5,640 bases of DNA from JBHHZI01 sp046757965 (lineage in GTDB: Bacteria > Acidobacteriota > Polarisedimenticolia > SMYD01), in contig JBHHZI010000190.1 of assembly GCA_046757965.1 (NCBI GenBank), positions 1 to 5,640 on the forward strand, written 5' to 3'. Under the pieces are notes generated by a model, which saw only the letters and a program-made list of their open reading frames with translations, did no database searches and was not told the origin of the DNA. Of this stretch, positions 1 to 5,640 are shown in pieces; within the stretch, counting starts at the first letter, position 1; every line of letters starts with the position of its first letter. The position numbers were made by a program, and so were the translations under genes.

Positions 1-2701
1 CCCAGCCGGACAGCCAGGCGACGATCTCGGCAGCCGGCCCATCGGCCACCGGGAGAGACACGGCGAATCGACCTGCGGAGGTGACCAGCACCAGGCGCGC
101 CCCGTGGCCGGCATCGACCGGCCAGGCCGTGGCCCTGGCACGGCCCAGAAGCTGCCGCAGGCGATCCAGGGCCGGTTCGTCGAGGGCGGTGATGAGTGTG
201 CGCCGGGCGCCATTCATCACCCAGACCTCGCCATCATCCTCGATCTCCACGCGTACTCCGTCCACTGTCACGAGAACGATGCGGGTGAAGGGGATGGATG
301 TGGCCCGTGAGTCAGACTCTCGCCGGGACTTCTCGTCTCGATCCTTGCCGGTGGCAGTTCCGGTCTCGCCAGCGGCCGGGTCGGGCGCGTCCGCCGCGCG
401 CCAGAATTTGCCGCCAGCCTTCCGGCCGCGCTCCTGCGCCGGGGCGGCCATGTCGACCCGCCGCACCGGGACAGGCGCCGCCTGCATTCGACCGGCCGAT
501 ACCGAGGCGACCGCGGTCTTGGCTGCGGATTGCAGTCCGGCTCGGGCAATGCCGAAGATGCCCTCGTATGACACATCCTCGGGCATCTCCACCGGCACGC
601 GCACCTGCGAACTTTGTCCGGTGGCGTTGCTGACCACGCTGTCGACCGCCACCAGCGAGGTCCAGGCCGTCATCAGGTGATGGCGCAGGCCGAGCTGCAC
701 GATGGATTCCTTGACGTCATCGCGCGCCCCGGCGTGAAGCTGCCGAGCGAGGCGATGAATCCGGGCCCGGGCCCACAGGCGGCCGAGGGCTGCCGTGTCC
801 GGCTCGCGTTCGGGAAGCACGAGCACCCGGCTGAGGATCTCCGATCGACCCCGGACGTTTCCTTCCACCTCCACCAGTCCCGTTCCCGGGCGGGTGTAGC
901 GTCCGTGCACCAGCACCGACTGTCCGGCGAACAGGTCCGGCACGATGGCAGGTTCCAGATCGGTCACCTCCACATCGTCGAAGTGCAGGCGAATGTCGGT
1001 CAGCACCGGCGTATCGATCCGCCTCACGAAGCGCTCGACCATGGCGTCGGGTTCTTCACGCGGTCCCAGGAATGCGGCCATGCCGCGCCCCTCCTCCGCC
1101 AGTCCTTCGAGCAGGTAACGATTGACCGACGAGCCGATGCCGAAGGCGAACAACCGGGCCTCGCCGATGCTCTGCTGCACCGCCGCGAGCACCGAGCGCT
1201 CGTTGCCGATGTAGCCGTCGGTCAGGAAGGCCACGATGCGCAGCCGCTCAGGATCGCGGGGTGGATCGAGGGCCGCGTGGATCCCGGCCAGCATCTGCGT
1301 GCCGCCCTGTCCGGATAGCCCATCCAGATAGATCAGGGCTCGCTGCAGGTTCGCCGGTGTGGGGGTCAGAGGCCGGGTGCCCAGACCGGATGCATTCTCG
1401 GAGAAGCGCAGGATCTGGAAGGTGTCGCCGGGGCGCACGGCCGCCAGCGAGTGCCGCACGACATTCTTCGCCGCCTCGAGCGGCACGCCGCTCATCGATC
1501 CCGAACAGTCGAGGACGAACACCAGTTCCCGGGGCAGGGCTGCCTCGTCGGACACCTGCGCGGGCGGCTGGATGAGAAGCGAGAAGACGCCCGGCTCGTC
1601 CGGCCTGGCCGGGTCGCGCCAGGTGAGAACTCCCAGTTCGGGCCTGGCGCCGCCCACGGCCCAGTGGAGTCGAAAGTCCCGGTCGAGCAGGGCGTCGGCT
1701 CCCTCCGCCACCTGCACATGAGCCCGGGCGTCATCCTGGCGGGTGATGGTGATGCGGTGAGACGGCGACGTGAGATCGCGCATCGTCACGCCGGCGTCGA
1801 GGTCGACGGACAGGGTCAGGCGCTGCGGCGTGTGCGCCCCCGGGGCGACCACCGGCGGATCGATCTGCCCGGGGTCCATCATGGTGGCGGGGATGAAGCG
1901 GGGACCGACGACGGTCGGAAAGACGTAGGCGCAGTCTGCATCCTCGCAGGTGATCGGCTGATCGAACTCGATGACGACATCGATGGCCATGCCGGGCATG
2001 AGGTTGGCAACCTGCTGGGCGAAGATGTTCGGACGTTCCTCGTCGAGCAGGCCGGCAACCTTGCCGGCGGCCCGGGCCTGCTCGTACACCGCCCGGGCCT
2101 CCTCCCGCCGCATCATGCGCCCGGCGAGCCGGCGTTCGCCGATGCGCAGGCTCATATCACTCACGGCGGCATCCTCCGGCAGAGGAAAGATGTAGACACC
2201 GTCCACCGGGAGCGTGTTCGGGTTGTTCCACCGCTGCGAGACGATGACATGAGCCACCGGACCGGAGATGGTGGTCTGCACGTCGGTGGCTGTGAGCAGG
2301 AACCGCGAGGCGGGATCGCCGCCGGGCCGGATCCGGGGCGGAACCCGACGCCCCGGTCGATCCACCTCATCCACGGGCATGGTCTCTGGAGGGGCCGGCA
2401 GCGAGATGGCCGGGCCGCTGTCGCCCATGCGAACGGCTCCGGTTCCCACACGCCCCACGACACCGCCGGTGGCCGGCGTGGCCGTCGACAGAGCGAGGAG
2501 CGCGGACAGGCAGAGAGTGAACCACGCCACCTGGATGGCCGGCATCCTGTACGACGCCGGGATGGAGGCGGCGGTCGGCACGATGCCTGCGGACCGGCCG
2601 CAAGGTCCGGCCGGTCCGGGCAGGCGAGTCGGCAGGGCCTGATGCCGGGCGATGCGACGAGATCGGAAGGGTCGGAGAGCGGGGCATGCGAAACGGGTCA
2701 T
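1..2701 (-). CDS. VIT + vWA domain exported protein (C-terminus off the left edge)
   Basis: At least 900 codons are open on the minus strand with no stop before the window edge. Reading order: a 52-residue Arg/Pro-rich N-terminal stretch; a hydrophobic signal or anchor segment (about residues 53-78, with the core WFTLCLSALLALS); a VIT domain (about 134-250, containing QRWNNPN, FPLPEDA, EEARAVYEQAR and IFAQQVANLMPG); and a vWA domain (about 393-560). The vWA domain has a complete MIDAS metal site: DCSGS (D398, S400, S402), T468 in GQGGTQM and D495 in LTDGYIGNE. The family-typical TSLVAVD follows at about 681. A charged, Ala/Pro-rich linker (about 700-800) leads to a strand-rich C-terminal module from about 803. 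Proteins of this architecture (inter-alpha-trypsin inhibitor heavy-chain-like; related to sortase-target VIT-vWA proteins of marine proteobacteria) are exported and are thought to mediate metal-dependent protein contacts; no substrate can be named here. No LPxTG motif occurs up to residue 900, but the end is missing. ATG 2701 is chosen because GAGGAG lies 7 bases upstream and an ECF-type promoter ends just before it. ATG 2545 would give a more ordinary signal peptide but lacks a good ribosome site. Confidence 0.93.
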   Translation of the reverse strand, partial: MTRFACPALRPFRSRRIARHQALPTRLPGPAGPCGRSAGIVPTAASIPASYRMPAIQVAWFTLCLSALLALSTATPATGGVVGRVGTGAVRMGDSGPAISLPAPPETMPVDEVDRPGRRVPPRIRPGGDPASRFLLTATDVQTTISGPVAHVIVSQRWNNPNTLPVDGVYIFPLPEDAAVSDMSLRIGERRLAGRMMRREEARAVYEQARAAGKVAGLLDEERPNIFAQQVANLMPGMAIDVVIEFDQPITCEDADCAYVFPTVVGPRFIPATMMDPGQIDPPVVAPGAHTPQRLTLSVDLDAGVTMRDLTSPSHRITITRQDDARAHVQVAEGADALLDRDFRLHWAVGGARPELGVLTWRDPARPDEPGVFSLLIQPPAQVSDEAALPRELVFVLDCSGSMSGVPLEAAKNVVRHSLAAVRPGDTFQILRFSENASGLGTRPLTPTPANLQRALIYLDGLSGQGGTQMLAGIHAALDPPRDPERLRIVAFLTDGYIGNERSVLAAVQQSIGEARLFAFGIGSSVNRYLLEGLAEEGRGMAAFLGPREEPDAMVERFVRRIDTPVLTDIRLHFDDVEVTDLEPAIVPDLFAGQSVLVHGRYTRPGTGLVEVEGNVRGRSEILSRVLVLPEREPDTAALGRLWARARIHRLARQLHAGARDDVKESIVQLGLRHHLMTAWTSLVAVDSVVSNATGQSSQVRVPVEMPEDVSYEGIFGIARAGLQSAAKTAVASVSAGRMQAAPVPVRRVDMAAPAQERGRKAGGKFWRAADAPDPAAGETGTATGKDRDEKSRRESDSRATSIPFTRIVLVTVDGVRVEIEDDGEVWVMNGARRTLITALDEPALDRLRQLLGRARATAWPVDAGHGARLVLVTSAGRFAVSLPVADGPAAEIVAWLSGW

Positions 2702-2708
2702 GATGAAT

Positions 2709-2714
2709 CTCCTC
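2709..2714 (-). promoter_or_regulatory. Ribosome binding site of the VIT-vWA gene
   Basis: GAGGAG on the minus strand lies 7 bases before ATG 2701. It decides between two candidate starts, because the downstream in-frame ATG at 2545 has only AGG directly against the start codon. Confidence 0.75.
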
Positions 2715-2731
2715 GAAGCGGTTCTGCCTGA

Positions 2732-2759
2732 TGAGACCGGTCTGTGGCGGAAAAGTTCC
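2732..2759 (-). promoter_or_regulatory. Predicted ECF-type promoter for the VIT-vWA gene
   Basis: Reading the minus strand, the -35 element GGAACTT (2759-2753) is followed by 15 bases and the -10 element GTCTCA (2737-2732). This has the layout of RpoE-like ECF promoters (GAACTT, 16 bases, TCTGA), with one mismatch in the -10. Transcription would begin near 2725, leaving a leader of about 25 bases that contains the GAGGAG ribosome site. The same -35 element, spacer length and near-identical -10 occur on the opposite strand in front of the sigma factor gene, which strengthens the call. Start site and sigma dependence are inferred. Confidence 0.7.
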
Positions 2760-2781
2760 GGCCCGCCGTCGGGAACTTTCC
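2749..2781. repeat. Inverted repeat formed by the two -35 elements
   Basis: GGAAAAGTTCC (2749-2759) and GGAACTTTCC (2772-2781) are inverted copies of each other apart from one A/T in the run, separated by 12 bases. The arms contain the -35 elements of the two divergent promoters, so the symmetry is most simply explained by back-to-back sigma recognition sites. A separate dimeric regulator binding the same dyad is possible but nothing here demonstrates one. Confidence 0.6.
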
Positions 2782-2799
2782 GGCCCTGCGCCTGTCTGA
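2772..2799 (+). promoter_or_regulatory. Predicted autoregulated ECF promoter of the sigma/anti-sigma operon
   Basis: GGAACTT (2772-2778), a 15-base spacer and GTCTGA (2794-2799) match the classical RpoE-type consensus (GAACTT, 16 bases, TCTGA) exactly. ECF sigma factors commonly transcribe their own operon from such a site. The predicted start at about 2805-2806 lies just upstream of GAGGG at 2807, so the leader to ATG 2821 would be only about 15 bases. That shortness leaves open whether translation begins at 2821 or at the in-frame ATG 2848. Confidence 0.78.
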
Positions 2800-2806
2800 C
2801 CTGATC

Positions 2807-2811
2807 GAGGG
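2807..2811 (+). promoter_or_regulatory. Probable ribosome binding site of the sigma factor gene
   Basis: GAGGG lies 9 bases before ATG 2821. The anti-sigma gene has the same GAGGG plus 9 bases before its ATG, which supports this start over ATG 2833 (no site) and ATG 2848 (AGG only 2 bases away). Confidence 0.5.
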
Positions 2812-2820
2812 ATATGTGGC

Positions 2821-3438
2821 ATGCTCCGTTCGATGCGAGACGAGGCGATGGCGACAGATGACCAGATGGATCCGCGGGTCCGGCGGGCTGCTGCAGGCGA
2901 CCGGGAGGCATTCGCCGAGCTGATGGAGGACGAGCTGCCCCGTGTCTGGCGCGTCGTGTGGCGCATCCTGCGGCATGATCAGGACACGGAGGATGTCGTC
3001 CAGGACGTCTTCTTGCAGGTGCACCGGGCCCTGCCGCGGTTTCGTGGTGAGGCCCGGTTCTCCACCTGGTTGCACCGCATCGCGGTGAATCGCGCACTCA
3101 ACCACCACGACCGGGCGGCCGAGCGCCTGCGCCGCGCTTCCCGGCCCATCGATGAGGCGCCTGATGATGCCGCCGGAGTGAAGCACGGTCTGGCCCTGGC
3201 TGCCGGCGCGCCCACCCCCCTGCACGCCCTGGAAGTAAAGGAACTGCAGCAACGCCTGGCGGTCTGTCTGGAGAAGCTGCCGGCGGCCTGGCGCGCCGTG
3301 CTGGCACTGCGCGATGCCGAGGTGATGTCGTACCAGGAGATCGCCGCGACCCTGGGATCTGCACTCGGGACCGTGCGCTCGCGACTGGCGCGGACCCGTC
3401 TCTTCCTGAAACGGTGTGTCGAGGGACAGCCCGCATGA
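2821..3438 (+). CDS. RNA polymerase ECF-family (sigma-70 group 4) sigma factor
   Basis: This 205-residue protein has the two-domain plan and usual length of an ECF sigma factor. Region 2 spans about residues 27-97, with AAGDREAFAEL, the core-binding stretch DTEDVVQDVFLQVHR (55-69) and the -10 recognition part FSTWLHRIAVNRALNHH (80-96). A linker of about 40 residues follows. Region 4 spans about 141-198, with LPAAWRAVLALRD and the helix-turn-helix MSYQEIAATLGSALGTVRSR that reads the -35 element. It would direct RNA polymerase to GGAACTT/GTCTnA promoters such as those in the adjacent divergent region. The gene overlaps its anti-sigma partner by 4 bases (ATGA), implying coupled translation. No C-terminal extension is present, so control is expected from the partner protein. 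ATG 2848 is a possible alternative start giving 196 residues. The exact ECF group cannot be assigned without alignment. Confidence 0.95.
   Translation: MLRSMRDEAMATDDQMDPRVRRAAAGDREAFAELMEDELPRVWRVVWRILRHDQDTEDVVQDVFLQVHRALPRFRGEARFSTWLHRIAVNRALNHHDRAAERLRRASRPIDEAPDDAAGVKHGLALAAGAPTPLHALEVKELQQRLAVCLEKLPAAWRAVLALRDAEVMSYQEIAATLGSALGTVRSRLARTRLFLKRCVEGQPA
3421..3425 (+). promoter_or_regulatory. Ribosome binding site of the anti-sigma gene
   Basis: GAGGG inside the last codons of the sigma gene lies 9 bases before ATG 3435. It supports ATG 3435 over the GTG at 3414, which would add only 7 residues and has no ribosome site of its own. Confidence 0.6.
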
Positions 3439-5381
3439 CTCCGGACCGGTCTCATCCCACCGAGGCGCTGTCGGCCTACCTCGACGGCGAGCTGGCCGGC
3501 GGCGAGCGCGCTGACGTCGAGGCCCATCTGGCGGCGTGCGCGTCGTGCGCCGCCGAGCTGGCCGATCTGAGACGGCTGGCGGCGGCTCACGCCGGTATGG
3601 CTGCCCCGGCGGTGCCGGCGGATCTGGCGGCGCGTCTTCGCGCCCGGCTCGGCCTGCCGGAGGAGGTCACCGGCGAGACATGCGATCTGCGCGACGCCGA
3701 TGCGGCGGTCGCGGGTGCGGTCGCCGGAGCCGTGCCATCGGCCGGCGTGCGGCTGTCGGGCCGGTCCGTCCCGGCGTGGCGAAGATGGCAGCGTCACCCA
3801 TTCGTGGCGATTGCCGCCAGCCTGGGTGCGGCCGCGATCCTCTGGGTTGCCTGGCAGGAGGGGTCGGAGGCGCCACCGGCAGGAGCTGGACCGCCCCCAG
3901 GCCGGCAGGTCGTGGATGATGTCCGTGGGGCGCCGTCGTCGGTCGGCGGCAAGCTCGATGTCGATCTCCCGGCACCGTCGACGTCCCGGGAGGCGCGGTC
4001 GAACGGCACGGATGCCACGCCGGCGCCGCCGAGGGCTGTCCCTGCAGAGAAACGCCGGAAGACCGCGGCCGCAGGGAGCCGGCCGCCGGAGGGCGCATTG
4101 CAGGATGAAGCGGCCGGCAAGACGGTCGGCGAGCCCCACCCCGTTCCGCTGCCGGCTCTCCTCGTGGACGACACTCCCGGCGACCAGCCGGTGCGGAAAG
4201 AGGCCGTGGGACGCAAAGCACTGCCGGCGGAATCGGTGCGGACCCTGCCCGCCGCGCCGACGCCTGCCGGGACTCACGACATGACGCCGGACCGCACCGA
4301 TCGAATCGAGAGCGATGCCGCCGCAGCGCAGAAACTGACCGCTGCCAGGAGGCGGAGCCGGGAGGCCGCGCCTGTGCTGTCCCATCCTCCAGCCAAGACC
4401 GGGAAAAAGACTGTGCGGCGCAGCCAGGCGGCGATGTCCCCGGTCGAGGCGGAGCGCCCCACGCGGACGAAGACGGAAGCGATGGAGGCGACGCCGACCG
4501 ACAGGAAGGACCGGGATGCGGCCGGCGTGATGAAGAGAGCCGGTGTGAAGCGGCCGGAGATTCTCGCTGAGGTCGCAGCCGCCGGAACGGACGATGCCGG
4601 GACCCGGGCCGCGTTGCGGGAGGCGGTGTCGCGTGCCCGGCATCGGGATGATGCCGCGTCGATCCTGCGACAGATGGCGGCCTCGTTGCTGGCGAATCCG
4701 CCGGCTCCGGGGCCGGAGATCCTCGCCCAGGCCGGCCCGGCGCCGGAGGAGTCCATCCAGGCGGTGCGGGCAGGGCAGGCGAGAGCGCAGGGGGCGGCAG
4801 ACGCGGGCGCGGTGATCCTGCCACCTGCACCGGACCTGTCCTCTGTCTCCTCGCCGGCGCGTCTGCTGACGATTCAAGCAGGGACCGACCGGCTGGTGCT
4901 GTACGAGCGCGGCTGGGCAGAGGTCTGGACAGCGCGCGAGGTCTGCTTCGCCGCCGCGGAGTCGAGCCAGGCGGACGCGGGTGTGGACCAGCCGGCCACG
5001 GAGGCGAGGCCAGATGCCTCGCGCGTTCGAGGAGAGTCCGGGTCGCCGGCGGAGAGAGTCGTCCTGTCGGAACGGCTGCGCCGTCGCGTCGAGGAGATCT
5101 TCGATGTCGCGGTCAGGCGTGCCGCGGCCGCGCCTGACGACCCGTCGACCGTCTCGGTCCCCGGGGGCGATGGCGTCCGGAAAGAGCGGACCGAGGGAGA
5201 CAGAACGGTGTTCCTCACGAGGCCGGATGGGTCGTCGGTCGTCGTGGCTCGCGACACCGACCCGGCCGGCGCCGCCGTCGTGGCCGACCTGTCGCGGCGC
5301 ATCCAGTCTCTCGCGGAAGCGGAGTTCTCGGTGGTCGGCTGTGCCGACCTCCCGGCACCGCGGGGACCAGCGGCCCGCTGA
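3435..5381 (+). CDS. Membrane-anchored zinc-finger anti-sigma factor with a very long extracytoplasmic region
   Basis: This protein has 648 residues from ATG 3435. Residues 1-45 form a zinc-binding anti-sigma (zf-HC2/ZAS) motif: H7, then LSAYLDGEL, then H31-LAA-C35-AS-C38. A helical stretch follows (DLRRLAAAHAGM). Residues 123-140 (FVAIAASLGAAAILWVAW), preceded by RRWQRHP, form the only clear membrane segment, giving a cytoplasmic N-terminus and an outside C-terminus. Known ZAS proteins bind and hold their ECF sigma factor until a signal arrives; the 4-base overlap with the sigma gene fits that pairing. The outside part, about 508 residues, is far longer than usual for the family. Residues about 145-470 are Ala/Pro/Arg/Lys-rich, low in hydrophobics and probably disordered. 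From about 473 a more ordered module appears (LLTIQAG, RLVLYERGWAEVW, VVLSERLRRRVEEIF, TVFLTRPDGSSVVVA), with two cysteines, C504 and C636, that could pair. The signal sensed is unknown. No catalytic motif was seen. Confidence 0.9.
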   Translation: MTPDRSHPTEALSAYLDGELAGGERADVEAHLAACASCAAELADLRRLAAAHAGMAAPAVPADLAARLRARLGLPEEVTGETCDLRDADAAVAGAVAGAVPSAGVRLSGRSVPAWRRWQRHPFVAIAASLGAAAILWVAWQEGSEAPPAGAGPPPGRQVVDDVRGAPSSVGGKLDVDLPAPSTSREARSNGTDATPAPPRAVPAEKRRKTAAAGSRPPEGALQDEAAGKTVGEPHPVPLPALLVDDTPGDQPVRKEAVGRKALPAESVRTLPAAPTPAGTHDMTPDRTDRIESDAAAAQKLTAARRRSREAAPVLSHPPAKTGKKTVRRSQAAMSPVEAERPTRTKTEAMEATPTDRKDRDAAGVMKRAGVKRPEILAEVAAAGTDDAGTRAALREAVSRARHRDDAASILRQMAASLLANPPAPGPEILAQAGPAPEESIQAVRAGQARAQGAADAGAVILPPAPDLSSVSSPARLLTIQAGTDRLVLYERGWAEVWTAREVCFAAAESSQADAGVDQPATEARPDASRVRGESGSPAERVVLSERLRRRVEEIFDVAVRRAAAAPDDPSTVSVPGGDGVRKERTEGDRTVFLTRPDGSSVVVARDTDPAGAAVVADLSRRIQSLAEAEFSVVGCADLPAPRGPAAR

Positions 5382-5400
5382 CAGCTGTCTCGCGTGGCGA

Positions 5401-5425
5401 CCCGGACAGTGTGTGTGAGTCCGGG
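5401..5425. terminator. GC-rich hairpin between convergent genes, possible terminator
   Basis: CCCGGAC (5401-5407) and GTCCGGG (5419-5425) form a perfect 7-base stem around an 11-base GT-rich loop. It lies 20 bases after the anti-sigma stop and 29 bases from the stop of the opposing gene. A competing fold pairs GTGTGT in the loop with ACACAC at 5426-5431. No T-run follows on either strand, so it is not a textbook intrinsic terminator; it could slow polymerase from both sides or merely be chance in GC-rich DNA. Confidence 0.35.
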
Positions 5426-5453
5426 ACACACCGGGCCGGGTGAGGCGCCCCTC

Positions 5454-5640
5454 TCAGTCGATGCGGTAGGTCTCATCCGCCGGCCGGACCGAGCGGGCCA
5501 GCCAGAGGGGGCGACGCAGGCCGTCCGGGCCGGGGGCCGGGCGGGCCAGGGCGAGCCACTCGCGGTAGACCGTCATGGAGGCGTTGGTGTCGACATAGAC
5601 GTCGGCATAGCGGTCATCGGGTCGGGCCCGCTCGACGTGC
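5454..5640 (-). CDS. C-terminal 61 codons of an unrecognised protein (start off the right edge)
   Basis: The minus strand is open from the right edge to a TGA at 5456-5454. The visible tail contains DDRYADVYVDTNASMTVYREW, a Pro/Gly-rich loop (ARPAPGPDGLRRP) and the end LWLARSVRPADETYRID. It has no membrane segment or low-complexity run and reads like the folded end of a soluble or secreted protein. The strong GC preference at third positions and the balanced residue mix favour a real gene. The family is not recognised, so no function is offered. It converges on the anti-sigma gene with a 72-base gap, so it belongs to a different transcript. Confidence 0.65.
   Translation of the reverse strand, partial: HVERARPDDRYADVYVDTNASMTVYREWLALARPAPGPDGLRRPLWLARSVRPADETYRID

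Noticed and set aside
1..2701. LPxTG-type sorting signal for a sortase, as in some VIT-vWA proteins
   Set aside because: None is present up to residue 900. The true C-terminus is outside the window, so this is undecided rather than excluded for the whole protein.
1451..2731. A 426-codon plus-strand open frame, with another at 614-1318, opposite the VIT-vWA gene
   Set aside because: The products are His/Arg/Gly-rich with no domain pattern, while the opposite strand encodes continuous VIT and vWA domains with all MIDAS residues. These are shadow frames.
3414..3434. GTG 3414 as the start of the anti-sigma gene
   Set aside because: It adds only seven residues, lies inside the sigma gene and lacks a ribosome site. 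ATG 3435 has GAGGG 9 bases upstream and forms the usual ATGA overlap.
3870..4560. Tandem repeats in the Ala/Pro/Arg-rich tether of the anti-sigma factor
   Set aside because: The composition is biased, but no repeating unit of constant length could be found by eye.
2979..5429. An 816-codon open frame on the minus strand opposite the sigma/anti-sigma operon
   Set aside because: Its translation is Arg/Pro/Gly-rich without recognisable motifs, and it lies opposite two genes with clear family signatures. Stop codons are rare in shadow frames at this GC content.

Overview
The window is a high-GC bacterial segment (strong G/C preference at third codon positions, Shine-Dalgarno starts of the AGGAG/GAGGG type). 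The promoter style (GGAACTT / GTCTnA), the ECF sigma factor with a one-pass zinc-finger anti-sigma factor, and the VIT-vWA protein would fit a high-GC proteobacterium, probably a gamma- or deltaproteobacterium. The sequence alone does not fix the lineage.

Layout. Positions 1-2701 on the minus strand hold most of a large exported VIT + von Willebrand factor A (vWA) protein, whose C-terminal end lies beyond the left edge. Positions 2702-2820 are a compact divergent control region. Positions 2821-3438 (+) encode an ECF sigma factor. Positions 3435-5381 (+) encode its anti-sigma factor and overlap the sigma gene by 4 bases (ATGA). Positions 5382-5453 are a short convergent gap with a GC-rich inverted repeat. 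Positions 5454-5640 (minus) are the last 61 codons of an unrecognised gene that enters from the right edge.

How it may work. The 119-base divergent region carries two ECF-type promoters facing away from each other. One is GGAACTT-N15-GTCTGA toward the sigma/anti-sigma operon, and the other is GGAACTT-N15-GTCTCA toward the VIT-vWA gene. This predicts that the sigma factor drives both its own operon and the VIT-vWA gene. The anti-sigma factor has a cytoplasmic HxxxCxxC zinc-binding domain, one membrane segment and an unusually long (about 508 residues) extracytoplasmic part, so it would hold the sigma factor until an envelope signal arrives. The VIT-vWA protein, with an intact MIDAS metal site, would be the output. 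Its C-terminal part resembles the C-terminal part of the anti-sigma factor in strand/helix pattern, which suggests, weakly, that sensor and output carry related extracytoplasmic modules.

No tRNA, rRNA, CRISPR array, insertion sequence or attachment site was seen. The long open frames opposite these genes are treated as high-GC shadows.
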